The notes beneath the pieces were generated by a model. The model was given only the letters and a program-made list of their open reading frames with translations, searched no databases and was not told the origin of the DNA. DNA of 64,000 nt from Nannochloris sp. 'desiccata' (lineage: Eukaryota; Chlorophyta; Trebouxiophyceae; Chlorellales; Chlorellaceae). The position numbers and the translations under genes are program-made. This document shows, piece by piece, positions 9,050 to 19,569 of this stretch. Numbering within the stretch: position 1 is the first letter of the stretch; each line of letters opens with the position of its first letter. The stretch is taken from the NCBI GenBank assembly GCA_019044685.2, contig JAGTXX020000015.1, positions 1,054,001 to 1,118,000 of the forward strand, in the 5' to 3' direction.

Positions 9050-10177
9050 CTACGCTTCATATCGCCACAATTTCACCGTTTTATCTTTCGTACTACCTGC
9101 CGATCCAATTATCGGTTCTAAAGAATTCGTATCTACAGATAACACCGCGTCGCAGTGACCATCACCAGGTGAATCAGGTCCCGGCCGCCCTCGTAAAATC
9201 CCTGCTATGGTTCTTTGATTAAGATCCCATAAAAACACATGATGATCCTCAGAACCACACACTACATACTTAGTCCCCGTAGGTTCGTTCACCATAAACG
9301 CCGCTTGCAAAATATGGCGAGAATTACGATGACCTACGTACGTCTTCTTTACTGAGACGGGCGGTAAAAACCCAGTGCCACAGCTTTTGGGCTCAAAATC
9401 CCACAGCTGTAGCCTTCCTGCCATGGTTCCTAGCAGCAAAAATTTATTATTAGGTGTGAATTTGCAGAATGTTACCGGCAAACATGGATTTTCTGCAGCG
9501 TCGGGGATAATACTACGTCCACATTCACCACTATGGGACAGCCACACCCGGCAAATTCCGTCTTTAGAAGCAGATGCGAGCATCGGTTTTGAGAGGTCAG
9601 CTGAGAAATCTAGACAGAGTATTGGATCTGAATGCGCAGGAATCACTCGAATTAATTTGCCTGTATGCATACACCATAATCTAATCGTTTCATCGAAGCC
9701 AGCTGAGGCAAGAATGTCCCCAGGGGCTGAAAAGGAGCACGACATGACAAAGTTTGTATGTCCTTCAAGTTTTCGTACACATTGCTGGGTACGGACATCC
9801 CAAATTCGTAGAGTGCGATCATCACTGGCTGTAGCAACGGTATTGCCATCCCAGCTCCATACCACGTCGTTAATTCCTTTTTTATGGCCTCGGAGAGTGT
9901 GGATGCAGCGCCCTTCTTTGACATCCCAAATTTTGGCGGTGCCATCAGCACTGCCACTGGCAGCGAGGAGACCGTCTCGTTGGAATTTGATGGATGTGAC
10001 TGCTCCTTTGTGGCCTTCCAATGTGTGCATTACTTTATAGTTTGATGCTGTTGGGACGTCTGGTCTTGGCTCGTAGTAATTGTATTTTGGAACGTCGGGT
10101 GGCCCTGAGTTTGGCCGGCCTGGTTCAGCAGCAAGACCGCTATCTTCGCCATTTGCAGGCCTGCTGCCTGCTGCCAT
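9050..10177 (-). CDS. WDR5: WDR5-like WD40 protein (COMPASS/SET1 complex core)
   Basis: Intronless ORF of 375 residues starting at ATG 10177. After a 45-residue polar N-terminus come seven WD repeats with the WDR5 pattern: LEGHKGAVTSIKF, LRGHKKGINDVVWS, LEGHTNFVMSCSF, IPAHSDPILCLDFS, then the diagnostic FCKFTPNNKFLL and GSEDHHVFLWDL, ending TVKLWRYEA. In other eukaryotes WDR5 holds histone H3K4 methyltransferase complexes together by binding an Arg in MLL/SET1 partners. The protein is slightly longer than animal WDR5 because of a small insertion (PGPDSPGDGH) in the last blade. It is divergent from the tubulin cofactor D gene. Confidence 0.9.
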   Translation of the reverse strand: MAAGSRPANGEDSGLAAEPGRPNSGPPDVPKYNYYEPRPDVPTASNYKVMHTLEGHKGAVTSIKFQRDGLLAASGSADGTAKIWDVKEGRCIHTLRGHKKGINDVVWSWDGNTVATASDDRTLRIWDVRTQQCVRKLEGHTNFVMSCSFSAPGDILASAGFDETIRLWCMHTGKLIRVIPAHSDPILCLDFSADLSKPMLASASKDGICRVWLSHSGECGRSIIPDAAENPCLPVTFCKFTPNNKFLLLGTMAGRLQLWDFEPKSCGTGFLPPVSVKKTYVGHRNSRHILQAAFMVNEPTGTKYVVCGSEDHHVFLWDLNQRTIAGILRGRPGPDSPGDGHCDAVLSVDTNSLEPIIGSAGSTKDKTVKLWRYEA

Positions 10178-10593
10178 AATTATTTTTATTGTATTTGTAA
10201 CTAGCCAGGGGCTTGAGAAATCGACCGCAAAGTTAGACTCTAAGCTGCTGTTCCAAAACTGATCTAATAATTTAAAAAAACAAACGGCTAGCTCTCACAA
10301 GGAAACAAAGCTCATCATCTATTGCCCCTTATTTTCGAATTGAATTTCAAATACGCAGGAGTTGCAGCGAGATCCTTCAATTTGAACCTATTTCAAAAAT
10401 CCAGCCTGTGATTTCTGAGGCAACTTACTTGTATTTTGCCTCGCCTGCATTTATTTCAACCTTATTAACAACTTTATTAAATTTCAGTCAACTTCATAAA
10501 GCTCAAAGGGAAGAGTCTGGGCTGATAGAGACAGACTTGCAAAACCAGATCAAAATCAAAGTCAATGATCATACCTTTTCTATAAACCTAGCC
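10178..10593. promoter_or_regulatory. Divergent promoter region WDR5 / TBCD
   Basis: 416 bp between the start codons of two outward-facing genes, so it must contain both promoters. I see no clear TATA box or repeated motif that can be assigned. Confidence 0.5.
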
Positions 10594-13500
10594 ATGGACG
10601 ATCAAGATGAGGACAACTGCACTGCCACCAACCTCAGTACTTACGACAATGTTGAGCTGCGTGGTATCGTCAGCAAAGTCGTCACAACTGCTGCTGGTGA
10701 TGCTCTCATCCTCTTCCCCCGCTTTCAAAAATTGGTAAGAGACCACAACACTAGTAAATATCTATCTATCCTTCTAGAATACACTCAGGGAGTAATCATC
10801 GCCTACTTACTATCTATTTTCATTCCTATACTGAGCTTATAGATCACTCATTATCAAGAACAACCTCAGTTACTCGATCCCGTCCTAGAACCACTCGTTC
10901 GGCCCTTAGCTGCTTTAATCCTTCAAATATCACACCCCATAGAGTCATTTAGCACAGATGTAGAACGTCAAACCCGTGTATATGCTATCTCTCGATATAT
11001 ATGGCAGATTGCATCGGTGCGTGGGTACAAAACAGTGCTCAAATTCTTGCCTAACGAGGTAACAGCGGTTGAGCCCTCGGTGGCATTGCTGGCTTTTCTT
11101 GTCTCTGAACAACAGCGAGCACGTGGGACAGGCGATGAAGGTATGAAGAATTGGGAAGCGCAGTATGTAATGCTTATGTGGCTTTCTTTACTTGCGATGA
11201 TTCCCTTTGATTTAGCGATTATCGACTCTTCTCTTGGAAGCCAACACCCTTCCTTTTCAGTTTCTGCCACCGCCGCCACCGCGGACACAGGCACAGGCAC
11301 GCCTCCTGCTGATAAGAAATCAGCAACCGGAATCCCCCCTTTAGCAGCAAATATTATGACGCTCTGTCGTGGATTCTTATCTTCCCCTGGAGCGACGCGT
11401 GAAATGGCTGCTGTGCTCGCTGGCAGGATGGTGACCAGACCTGATATGCACGCTGCGCTTTCTGAATTTGTCACATGGGGGGTGGCAGCTATGAAAGCAG
11501 CTCTTAATCCTAATAGTAGTAGTACTAGCAACAATAGTACACATCCTGCCGTAGAAAAGTCAAACTATGATTCTTCAAAGAGTATATTTCTATTGCCTGG
11601 GGTCACCCTAGCCTTTGCTACTATCTTCAAACTAGGTAGAAGGGACACGTTGGTGTCCGTGGCTCTAGAGGTGCTGCCAGCGGCAGTGGAATTATTAAGC
11701 TCAAATGCGGCATCAACCAACGCTTTAGTCAGAAAACTTGCTGTGAAATTGGTACAACGAGCTGGAGTAGCATTTTTACCGCAAAGAGTAGCGCCATGGA
11801 GGTATCAACACGGCAATAGGACAACCATAGTGGGAGTCTCAAAAAATTCCACCGGCAGCGGCAATGTAGAAATTAAAAATGCGAATACTTCAGCGGAAGT
11901 AGCAGCAGCAGCAGCTTCCACACCAAGCAATGGAATAGCATCGCTGTCTATTGCCAATACCTCAGTAGTAGATAATTATGAAGAAGAGGAAGAAGAAGAA
12001 CATGAGGATGCTCTCTGGGCTGCAGATGAACACCAAGCAGAAGCTGTCGAGACTGCAATCGAATCCATGCTGAGCGCGCTAGGTGATCGTGACACCGTCG
12101 TCCGTTGGTCAGCTGCTAAAGGGCTAGGTAGATTGACTGGTCGTCTTCCTCGTGAACTCGGGGATGAGGTCGTTGCTTCAGTTCTTAATTCTTTTATATC
12201 TCCTGTAGCCAGCGACTCAGTGTGGCATGGCGGGTGCTTGGCACTTGCAGAGTTGACGCGTAGAGGGTTATTACTCCCTGCCCGGTTAACGGAAGCAGTC
12301 CCATTGGTGGTAAAGGCGTTAGAATATGATGTACGACGAGGGCATTGCAGTGTAGGAGCTCACGTTCGAGATGCAGCGGCGTATGTCTGCTGGGCGGTGG
12401 CTCGAGCATATAGTAGGGATACCCTAGGTACCACAGTTGGTACTTTGGCACCGGCCTTAATCACCGTAGCATGTTTTGATCGTGAAGTTAATTGTCGGCG
12501 TGCTGCTGCAGCTGCGTTTCAAGAATGTGTAGGGAGGCTAGGAGCCTTCCCTCATGGCATAGCTATCTTAACTGCAGCTGATTATTTTACTGTCAGTGTA
12601 CGGACAGCAGCCTATCTCACTGTAGCGCCCTATGTTGCTTCCTTTCCTGGGTATTTTGAACCACTAGCATGGCATTTATTGAAAATTAAAGTACATCATT
12701 GGGAGAAAGCGCTACGGGAGCTCGCTGCAAAGGCACTTGCTGCTTTGGTGCCATTGCATCGATCTTTCTTTTTAGAGCAGGCAATCCCCTATTTATTGCC
12801 GAACTGTTTAAGTCCTGTGTTGGAGACGAGGCATGGTGCGGTTGCTGCAGTCGCTGAGCTTCTCCCTGCATTAGCTAATATAACCACAGTTGATGGTGCA
12901 GCAGGAGCAGCAGCAGCAATGCCTGATGCAAATGTGCTGCCAGAGGCGCTTGCTGACCAAGTAGCCGAAATTCTTCCACAAATAGAGAAATTAAAGCTCA
13001 GTAGAGGCAAAGGTGGCGAGATTATGCGCTCTGCTGTGTGTAGACTCATTGAAACAACGTCTTCTACTGGGCTGGAGCTTTCTTCTTTACAATTAGAAAG
13101 TTTATATACTTCTGCATGTGAAAATTTGCACCACCCGTCTGCAGATATTCAACAAGCAGCTGCCGTCGCTCTTTCTGCTTTTACAAACCACTACATGAAT
13201 ATTACCACGGAAGAAGAAAATAAAAGCGGTTTTTATAGCCCTACAGAGCCTATGGTTGACCATTTGTTGCGTGAATTGCTACCAGGCACTCATAGTGTCT
13301 CTGCTCGGCGAGGTGCTGCATTAGCTCTTGGCCAACTTCCTGGGTGGCTATTGCATTCAAAGCATGCTCAAATACTTGAAGGTTTGTCTAAAGCTATTAA
13401 AATCGAATTAAATCCTGATTAAAGGGATATAGAGACCAGGGTCAACGCAGTCAAAGCTTTGCCTCGAATTGTCGAGGCGACTGCAACAATTTCTGTCAAC

Positions 13501-14781
13501 AAAACTGCCTCGAACTTCGTTTTTGGGCCTACTTTACTAGAGAATAGTGTTCTAATACCCATTTTAGGTGCTTTAGAGGACTATACGTCGGATAATCGAG
13601 GTGATGTAGGGAGCTGGGTGCGTGAAGCTGCTATGAGCGCTATGCACGAGGTGCTTGTCACCCTAGGCTCAGATCATATCGCAGAGCATGGGGCGATAAA
13701 GCTATTGGCGCAAAAATCTCTCTCTCAGTGTGTTAGACAAGCATCAGAACGTATTGCACGAGTTAGGGAAACTGCTGGAAGCTTGCTACAAAAACTCACC
13801 CCTCTGATCGCTTCTGCTGGCATACCTGCTGCACAACAGGTATCTTCCGCTCTTTCTGGGCTTTCTTCCGAAGATTTCGCAACGGGACAGGCACTGCCGT
13901 CTTTAGCAACGTTGGTTTCAGTCCCAGAATTGAGGCAAGATATTCTGGTTGGCCTTGCCTTTAGCATTGGGGGTCTGGACGCACAGCTGGCGGAGGCGGC
14001 CAGTGAAGCTTTGGTCGATGCTATTGCAGCTCTGGATACGAGTAGTGACATTCTGAAGGCTTTAGGTGATGATTTTGTAGCTATTTGGTCTCGCAATGTT
14101 CAATCAAGTCGTTTAGCATTACCTCTATTAACCACAGCAGAGCTTCTTCTAAATAGAACCGACCTGGCGGTGGAGTTGAGGCCACCTAGTTCTCAATTTA
14201 CTAATAAGGTTCTTCAGCTTACCTTGGCCGAAATCTCAGAGTGTAAAGACGTGCCTCGATTGCATGCTGCAGCAGGGACCCTCTGTGCACTGGCTGCTGC
14301 TGCCTCTTCTTGTCCATCTGGAAGCCGTGTCGGTGGCAGGAGTGAAAGTTTCCTAGTTCAGAGAGAAGCTTTAGCTGGGGCTCTAGGCTTACTGGGCAAT
14401 AGGTACCCAAAAGTACGAAGATATACTGCTGAACAGCTATATACCACATTGCTAGCCTGGGATATAGACGAAACTGAAGAAGAAAAAGAAGACAATGACG
14501 CGCAAGATGGAGTTGTTGTTGATGTTGATGCTGCAATGGAGCTTCTGAGTGACACCGCCTGGGATGGATCTGCTGAGATAGTGCGCCCTGCAAGGATTGC
14601 ATTGTACAAATGCCTAGGAATGGAACCGTCAGCGCCTTCTTCAGCTCCTTCTTTGGAGAACACCACCACCACAGCCCTGAACGGTAATAGCAAAGGAGCA
14701 GTGACCAACGGAAATTCAGTGCGAGAAGATGAGAATGCCAACTATGCTACATTGATTCATAATATAGAACGTGGTTTATGA
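10594..14781 (+). CDS. TBCD: Tubulin-folding cofactor D, with an in-frame TAA
   Basis: Cytosolic chaperone that takes up beta-tubulin and builds the alpha/beta dimer. Exons 10594-10734 and 10843-14781 join across a 108-nt GT-AG intron in phase 0. The N-terminus after the junction reads HYQEQPQLLDP, the TBCD hallmark. Then come RGYKTVLKFLPNEVTAVEP, HEAT-like repeats, and RGDVGSWVREAAM. The reading frame spans 1,360 codons but codon 907 (13420-13422) is TAA. The protein matches TBCD on both sides without any shift: LNPD, stop, RDIETRVNAVKAL. No good intron removes it; a 51-nt GT-AG option (13384-13434) would delete conserved residues. It is therefore a nonsense mutation, a sequence error, or readthrough. 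The family call is secure. Confidence 0.88.
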
Positions 14782-15083
14782 ACTCTGATATGCCACTATT
14801 ACATTATTGTAAGAATTTAATATTTGACCACCTCGATCGAGACTCGCATTTTTATTATTACTGTCCAGAATCATTCTCATCTCAGATTCACTCGATCGAG
14901 TGAGAATGAAGTCGCGAAAATATCTGACAAATATCTTGCTTAAAATCGCTGATAAAGCCTGCAGAAAGTTACAAATGACAATCATCATATACCATACATC
15001 ATCATAAAGCTGATAAGGGTCGGTTTGAGCACTTGAACTTATTTTTAATCAACGCACATCGAAATTCAATTCCGTTGATTGCA
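14782..15083. promoter_or_regulatory. Intergenic with two ctcgatcgag palindromes
   Basis: About 300 bp between TBCD and the isoamylase gene. The 10-bp perfect palindrome ctcgatcgag occurs at 14832-14841 and again at 14891-14900. The second is inside a longer imperfect hairpin (ttctca ... tgagaa). It could be a dimeric factor site for the downstream gene or part of the TBCD terminator; no function is shown. Confidence 0.35.
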
Positions 15084-17989
15084 ATGAGACAGTTTGAAGG
15101 TGCACTCGCACGCAGTCAGCCGATGCGGCTACAAACATGTTTGAAACGGTATCAGGGAATTAGTCGCATTGGATTTGCCAACGGGGGTGCTTGTCTAGCC
15201 CCTGCCATTTTTCATCCTCTCCCCGCAGCTGGCAATTGGAATATCAACACAGCCAGACTTGACCTACCAGTAGCAGCTGAACCTGTAATTGCAGCTTCCC
15301 GCTCTTCCAGTGCAACTCCTGGTGCTGTAAAGACCCCAGCTGTGAAGCCAACAACCACCTACTGGCCTTGTAAAGATGGTCAGCTTGTCCGTGTTGTGCA
15401 GACGAGCGGTGCTAATGAAACTCATACTCTGGAAATTACTGTAGAAAGATTACAAGAAAACCAAGAAGCTCGGCTCTTATGGTAATTAAACACGAATCTA
15501 ATTTATGTTCTGTCTTCATTATTTGACTCTTATCTAAATCTAGATTTTCTTCCTTGCATCAATTGATTTCTCATTTCCGTCAAATTTTGTTTTTTCTTGC
15601 ATTAATCAACAGGGGTGTCTATCGTAGTTCTCCTCACGCATGGCAGCATCCAGACTCTATCAACATCCCAGGCAGTCAAATTGACGAAGCTTCTGGTGCC
15701 ATGATGTCTCCCATGACACAGACGTCCAGTACAACCCAATCCATTAAAATTGAAGTACCTGCAGGACTCTCGCCCGTCACATTCGCTTTCTTAATTTCCC
15801 TCACACCTGATACTACCTCCCAACAGAAGACCCCTTCCTCTGGTAAGAAATTGAAGCGTAGGTTTGCTGTGCCTTTAGAAGGAAGGCATTTTTCGGCTTT
15901 ACTTGGAGCTCAGCCCGGTGTCCCCACACCTCTTGGACCTTCCACCCCTCCTTTCTCAGCTGCTGCTTCTAAAAAGGGTGGATCTAAGAAGACCAAGATA
16001 GGAGATACTACCGCAGTTAACTTCGCTGTTCGTTCTAGAGGGGGCACATCAGTTGCTCTCGTTTTGGTGCAGCCACCTGCAACCAAGGACGAGAATTCCG
16101 AATGGACTTGTGTGGAGTTGGCATTAGATCCTATATTAAACCGTACAGGTGACACGTGGCATATCACTCTCCCCAGCTTACGTAATGTAGAGAAGCTGTG
16201 CTATGGCTGGAGAGTCGATGGAGATGTCTCCTGGGAGTCGGGATATAGAATTTCTCCAGAAGTTGTTTTAGTGGATCCAGAAGCTCCTGCATTGGTCCAT
16301 CTACCCCAAAATTGTGCTCCTCCTCCTTTACCTTTACCTACTGTGGAGCTGTCAGATGGGTCACGTGTGCTGGTTGCTAGTGCAGTAAGCTGCAAATTCG
16401 ACAAGAGCAGTAGTGAAAAAGAAGGAAGGAGCGCCCCGTTGTATCGACCTCTTGAAAAAATGCGTGTGTTGGAAATTGATGTGAAAAAATTTGCTCAAGG
16501 AGGGAAAGTGAAACACCCCGGTACGTTCGTGGGTGTTACTGAGCGGTTAGACCATATTCGTGCAGTTGGAGCAAATACTGTCATCTTGGCGCCATGCCAC
16601 GCCACGGCGAAAGGAGCCGGGTCCCATTCACACCACGCCGCTCTCTCTTTTATAGCTCCTGATCCTGCGTTAAGTACTGATCCTACCAACCCTGGTGCTG
16701 CGCATGCTGAATTCCGTGAAATGGTCCATGCTTTGCACGCCGCTGGTGTCGAGGTCATCCCCTCCTTAGATCTCACTTTCACTGCTGATGGTGTTGATTC
16801 GCACCCTACTGGGGTATCTCTCCGTGGTTTAGATAATGCTGCATATTTCAGACCTAATGGTGTAGTCAATTGCGGTCATCCCGCATTTCAATCTCTTATC
16901 CACCGTGCTACCAGGTACTGGGCATTGCAGTTTGGAGTCGATGGATTCTGTTTCCTTAACGCTGAAAACATGGCTCAAGATGCTGAAGGATTGGTTATGG
17001 ATGCTCCTTCTTTACCTGAAGCCCTTTGCCAAGACCCTATATTATCCGGCCTCAAGTTGATCGCAGCCCCGTCTCACGAGACATCACTTCTCCCACGTGG
17101 CGGCGCACGTGGGTTCCCTCATTGGGGTATCTGGCAGCAACGCAACTCTGCATTTACACGTGATGTGACTGCTTTACTTGCAGAGGTGTCGCACACAGCA
17201 TTGGACGGTGTTGCTGCGAGGTTAACGGGGAGCTCTGATATGTTCGGTGCTGGGTGGAGTTTTGGAGATGAATTTTCCCCTTTACCTGGAAATTTAGCTG
17301 CAGAACGTCGTCCGAGCTTTAGTTTCAACGCTGCAGCAATGCAAAATGGTCCTTCTGTTACCCACCTGGCAAGTGAGGCTGCGGGTGCAGCTGGTGCAGC
17401 GGTAATGGCTTCAGGAGGGGGTCCCATGCCCACCGCAACTACTATCGCGAAAGCAATGCTGTTAGCAACGTTGCTTGCGCAAGGAGTCCCTGTCATCAAC
17501 CATGAAGATGTTGCTGATCTTGAAATGGCTCGTTTTGTTGGTGTTGTCTCCAGATTAAGAAGAAAGTTAGCCCATTTACTCTTACCACCGAAATTTGACT
17601 CTCCCAGGGATTTGACTTGGCACGGTGCGACCGCTACGAATGAGCCTGAGTGGGTGGGAGCCGCCGCTGTTTCCGGCGGAGAAGGAGGAGAAGGTGGTGA
17701 GTATGGTCCGTATCATGCCCCTCATGGCTCTAGCTACCTTGGCTTCTCTGTCCGGCACCCCGACGGGAGCGCAGTCTATGTAGGTTTTAATCCTCACCCA
17801 ATGACGGTGACCGCCACATTGCCTGCTGCACCTGCTGGACATACGTGGTTGAGAGCTGTGGATACAAGTCTGGAAGCCCCACAAGATGCAGCGATGGAAA
17901 ATTTAGAAGAAGTTGAAGGTGAAGGGTATTTGGTCAGTGGAAAAGCAGCGATTGTGTTGGTTGCTGCGGTGATTGAGCATCTTAAATGA
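15084..17989 (+). CDS. ISA2: Isoamylase-family protein, non-catalytic ISA2 type, plastid
   Basis: Exons 15084-15481 and 15613-17989, joined over a 131-nt intron through a split Trp codon, give 924 residues. The start at 15084 gives an Arg/Ser/Ala-rich N-terminus fit for a plastid transit peptide. The central and C-terminal parts have the isoamylase layout: N-terminal beta domain with CYGWRVDG, then GH13 barrel with HPGTFVGVTERLDHIRAVGANTV. The catalytic residues are gone: region I reads DLTFTADG instead of D-x-x-x-N-H, region II reads GFCFLNAEN with no nucleophile Asp, and region III reads AAPSHE rather than AEPWD. That is the state known for plant ISA2, which serves as a regulatory partner of ISA1 in starch debranching. 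ISA2 rather than another inactive GH13 is my best reading. Confidence 0.75.
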
Positions 17990-18148
17990 CACGAATATTA
18001 CCGAAAATAATAATTATACCAAAATAAATTGATTTGATTTGAAATGAATTTAAAAAATTGAATGGGGTGCTTTCTCTCCTATTTTTATGAATGGCGTTGA
18101 TTTTTTTCTTCTGTTATGACCCTCGCTTTGGTGTCTTTTCTGTATCTT
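17990..18148. other. 3' flank of the isoamylase gene
   Basis: AT-rich non-coding DNA leading into the tandem duplication. No feature seen. Confidence 0.5.
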
Positions 18149-19074
18149 ACTTTTATATTATACCGACATTTTCAATTATTTTTGCCTTTGATTTGTCTGA
18201 TTCTATACGTGCCTAATGTCTCAACTATTTTTAAGGCGGGAAAACCTTCCCTTGAGCCGGTCAATGGTGAACCTCATCGCAGCTGATGAAAGCTTTTGCA
18301 GACAGAAAAATAAGATGAAAATGTTACATATATGGCACTGATAAGAATATCACATAAAACATAAAAAGCAATCAGAATAGTACATGCGTGTAGTGTACAT
18401 GAAGGAAGCCAGACGACTGAGCATCTCCTCTCATACGAGACCACTCGAGGAGGAAAATGCATTTGTTAAGGAGGAAGGCTTTGTCAAAGCTTCCTTTGTT
18501 GTTGTTCGGAACTGTGCAGGGTGTGTCTTAATGTGCGCTGGTACCACCTGATTCTGCTGCTACTTTTGCGCTACGATCAGCGCAGCAAGTACAGCCCATT
18601 GGGCACTGGCAACTTTTATATTATACCGACATTTTCAATTATTTTTGCCTTTGATTTGTCTGATTCTATACGTGCCTAATGTCTCAACTATTTTTAAGGC
18701 GGGAAAACCTTCCCTCGAGCCGGTCAATGGTGAACCTCATCGCAGCTGATGAAAGCTTTTGCAGACAGAAAAATAAGATGAAAATGTTACATATATGGCA
18801 CTGATAAGAATATCACATAAAACATAAAAAGCAATCAGAATAGTACATGCGTGTAGTGTACATGAAGGAAGCCAGACGACTGAGCATCTCCTCTCATACG
18901 AGACCACTCGAGGAGGAAAATGCATTTGTTAAGGAGGAAGGCTTTGTCAAAGCTTCCTTTGTTGTTGTTCGGAACTGTGCAGGGTGTGTCTTAATGTGCG
19001 CTGGTACCACCTGATTCTGCTGCTACTTTTGCGCTACGATCAGCGCAGCAAGTACAGCCCATTGGGCACTGGCA
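18149..19074. repeat. 463-bp tandem duplication carrying the metallothionein 3' end
   Basis: Two head-to-tail units, 18149-18611 and 18612-19074, are almost identical (one obvious difference, cccttgagcc against ccctcgagcc). Each holds the last part of the metallothionein final exon and about 380 bp of downstream DNA. The unit boundary shares only two bases (aa/ac context) with the flank, so the event left little microhomology. High identity means it is recent or kept alike by conversion. Confidence 0.95.
18528..18611 (-). pseudogene. Truncated extra copy of the metallothionein last exon
   Basis: Same 84 bases as the end of the metallothionein final exon, including its TAA stop, but lacking the first 13 bases of that exon and the splice site. 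It has no start and is a by-product of the tandem duplication. It could still act as an alternative 3' exon only if a new splice site were used, which I do not see. Confidence 0.85.
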
Positions 19075-19340
19075 ACCTTCAGGGCACCTACAAAAAAATG
19101 GGAGAAGGACCGCGGTAACAATTATTCATGCTGCAACCTTAAACCCCACTAAATGTGCCTTGGACCGCGATTTGCGAGTTCCTGACTTCATTTTGTGTCT
19201 TTAACTTACGTGCATCCACCAGCAGCGTTACAATTTGCACATGCTTGTCCGGTGGGAGAAGGGCAGCACCCACAAGATTCTTTGTTGCATGCACATTTCT
19301 CGCCACAGCTGCAGCCGTTTTTACATGCAGGGCACGTCAT
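18991..19340 (-). CDS. Metallothionein, two exons, 75 residues, 18 Cys
   Basis: Small gene in two exons: 19340-19210 and 19087-18991, with a 122-nt intron (GTAAGT ... TTTGTAG) splitting a Thr codon. The 75-residue product has 18 cysteines in C-x-C, C-C and C-x-x-C groups, starting MTCPACKNGCSCGEKC and continuing through CPEGCQCPMGCTCC. It has no aromatic residues and a Cys-free tail of about 17 residues ending SGGTSAH. Such proteins bind Zn, Cu or Cd as thiolate clusters in the cytosol and are usually induced by metals; inducing sites here were not identified. The Cys-rich stretches before and after the intron support the splice. Its 3' end is part of the 463-bp tandem duplication. Confidence 0.92.
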
Positions 19341-19569
19341 TCTTTGTTTTTTGTCTTAATGGAGAAATAAAAGAAAAAACAAGGTGAAATAAATGTAAAA
19401 ATTTCGCTTTTCTCCGCAGCCGCGCGCAGCCTGCCAAACGAAGCATGCCATGCTTTCTTCCCCAACTCCCCCAATGCCCTTGCCCTCGCTCCCTCACACT
19501 TGCCGGATTGTAGCAAGAGTCGAGGGGGTAGGCAGAGGATAATCAGGTTTCTGCTTTGTTATTACAGTA

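Noticed and set aside
9375..10040. 221-residue plus-strand ORF inside WDR5
   Set aside because: Antisense shadow of a strongly recognised gene.
13420..13422. Altered genetic code (TAA as sense)
   Set aside because: Several genes in the window end in TAA at the expected family C-terminus, so one internal TAA does not support reassignment.
18280..18345. C/D-box snoRNA-like tgatga ... ctga pattern in the duplicated unit
   Set aside because: No good terminal stem or D' box and no guide match could be shown.
18274..18925. Two identical 62-residue minus-strand ORFs (18274-18462 and 18737-18925)
   Set aside because: They are the same DNA in the tandem duplication, downstream of the metallothionein stop; no coding signs.
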